DNA of 23,102 nucleotides from DASQGA01 sp035535315 (GTDB lineage: Bacteria; Actinomycetota; Thermoleophilia; Gaiellales; Gaiellaceae). The notes beneath the pieces were generated by a model. The model had not been told where the DNA came from, did not search any database, and saw only the letters and a list, made by a program, of their open reading frames with translations. Below are positions 22,713 through 23,102 of the stretch, in pieces (the first letter of the stretch is position 1; the number at the start of each line of letters is the position of its first letter). A program made the position numbers and the translations under genes. Location of the stretch: positions 1-23,102 of the forward strand of contig DATLQD010000161.1 of assembly GCA_035535315.1 (NCBI GenBank), in the 5' to 3' direction.

Positions 22713-23102
22713 ATGGATCAGGCTGAGACCCCGCTCGCGGACGCCGCCGAGGCATTTCTCGCCGACGCACGGATCACGCCGTTCACGACTCCCGGCCACA
22801 AGCGCGCGCCTCACCTGACCGACGACTTTCTGCGCCACGATCTCCCGCTGTCATCAGGGGCCGACGACCTCCACGGGCGCGGCGGTTACCTCGCTGCCGC
22901 AGAGGGTCTTGCGGCGGAGCTCTGGGGGGCGGATCTCTGTCGCTTCTGCCTGAACGGCTCGACGCAGGGAAACCAGGCCCTTGCGCTCGCGGCAGCGAGG
23001 CCCGGGCAGCGTGCGATCGTCTCGCGGAACCTCCACAAGTCGGTCTTCGCCGGACTTGTCCTGGCCGGGCTCGAGCCCGTCTGGATCCGGCCCGAGATCG
23101 AT
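22713..23102 (+). CDS. Orn/Lys/Arg decarboxylase family, N-terminal fragment (runs off window)
   Basis: The first 130 residues of a PLP-dependent fold type I decarboxylase. Visible family markers are Thr-Pro-Gly-His-Lys at 26-30, Asp-Asp-Leu-His-Gly, Leu-Asn-Gly-Ser-Thr-Gln-Gly-Asn-Gln near the PLP phosphate site, and Arg-Asn-Leu-His-Lys-Ser. The protein lacks the N-terminal receiver-like wing of the enterobacterial enzymes and so resembles the shorter Bacillus SpeA type. Substrate (arginine, lysine or ornithine) cannot be decided from this part; the catalytic Lys lies beyond the window. An in-frame GTG at 22707 is an alternative start, and TAGAAA at 22698-22703 may be a -10 element. Polyamine synthesis is the likely pathway. 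Confidence 0.85.
   Translation, partial: MDQAETPLADAAEAFLADARITPFTTPGHKRAPHLTDDFLRHDLPLSSGADDLHGRGGYLAAAEGLAAELWGADLCRFCLNGSTQGNQALALAAARPGQRAIVSRNLHKSVFAGLVLAGLEPVWIRPEID

Noticed and set aside
1..23102. tRNA, rRNA, CRISPR, insertion sequence or prophage features.
   Set aside because: None was seen on reading both strands; gene order and composition look like ordinary chromosome throughout.

Overview
The window is a gene-dense, high-GC (roughly two thirds G+C by eye) bacterial chromosome segment. It looks like an actinobacterium, most likely one of the deep lineages such as Thermoleophilia; that placement is inference. The reasons are a phosphatidylinositol-type lipid cluster (inositol-phosphate synthase, CDP-alcohol phosphotransferase, PimA-like glycosyltransferase), many GTG starts, and many genes whose only visible start signal is a TANNNT -10 hexamer 6-9 nt before the start codon, as expected for leaderless mRNAs. 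No rRNA, tRNA, CRISPR array, insertion sequence or phage gene was seen.

Layout. 1-126 (-): start of a secreted protein. 222-1372 (+): a 74-codon ORF ending like a histidine-kinase ATPase domain, coupled to a membrane-anchored beta-propeller-like protein. 7147-1369 (-): a tight run of M3-like metallopeptidase, cyclic-2,3-diphosphoglycerate-synthetase-like GTPase, carbamate kinase, ornithine carbamoyltransferase, rhomboid protease and a small zincin. 7170-10131 (+): YjbQ, an RlmD/RumA-type rRNA methyltransferase and LtrA. The metallopeptidase and yjbQ diverge from a 22-bp gap that is an almost symmetric double promoter.

16647-10151 (-): PAP2 phosphatase/transferase, PI-phosphate-synthase-like CDP-alcohol phosphotransferase, inositol-3-phosphate synthase with two N-terminal ribbon-helix-helix (RHH) domains, GNAT acetyltransferase, PimA-like GT4 fused to a PHP phosphoesterase, a degenerate uracil-DNA-glycosylase homologue, and a presenilin-like membrane protein. 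The first five look like an inositol phospholipid and mannoside pathway: Ino1 makes inositol phosphate, the CDP-alcohol enzyme puts it on a lipid, a phosphatase (PAP2 or PHP) could remove the phosphate, and the GT4 could add mannose. A perfect palindrome covers the predicted promoter of the RHH-Ino1 gene, suggesting autoregulation by the enzyme's own DNA-binding domain.

16785-20699 (+): one 1304-residue predicted receptor containing a Ser/Thr kinase, class III nucleotidyl cyclase, one membrane span, beta-propeller and family 5 solute-binding domain. 20696-21685 (-): MoaA. 21721-22671 (+): EamA-family transporter. 22713-23102 (+): start of an Orn/Lys/Arg decarboxylase cut by the window edge. 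The strongest candidates for something undescribed are the RHH-Ino1 fusion with its operator, the kinase-cyclase-binding-protein receptor, the GTPase/carbamate kinase/OTC/peptidase operon, and the presenilin-like protein.
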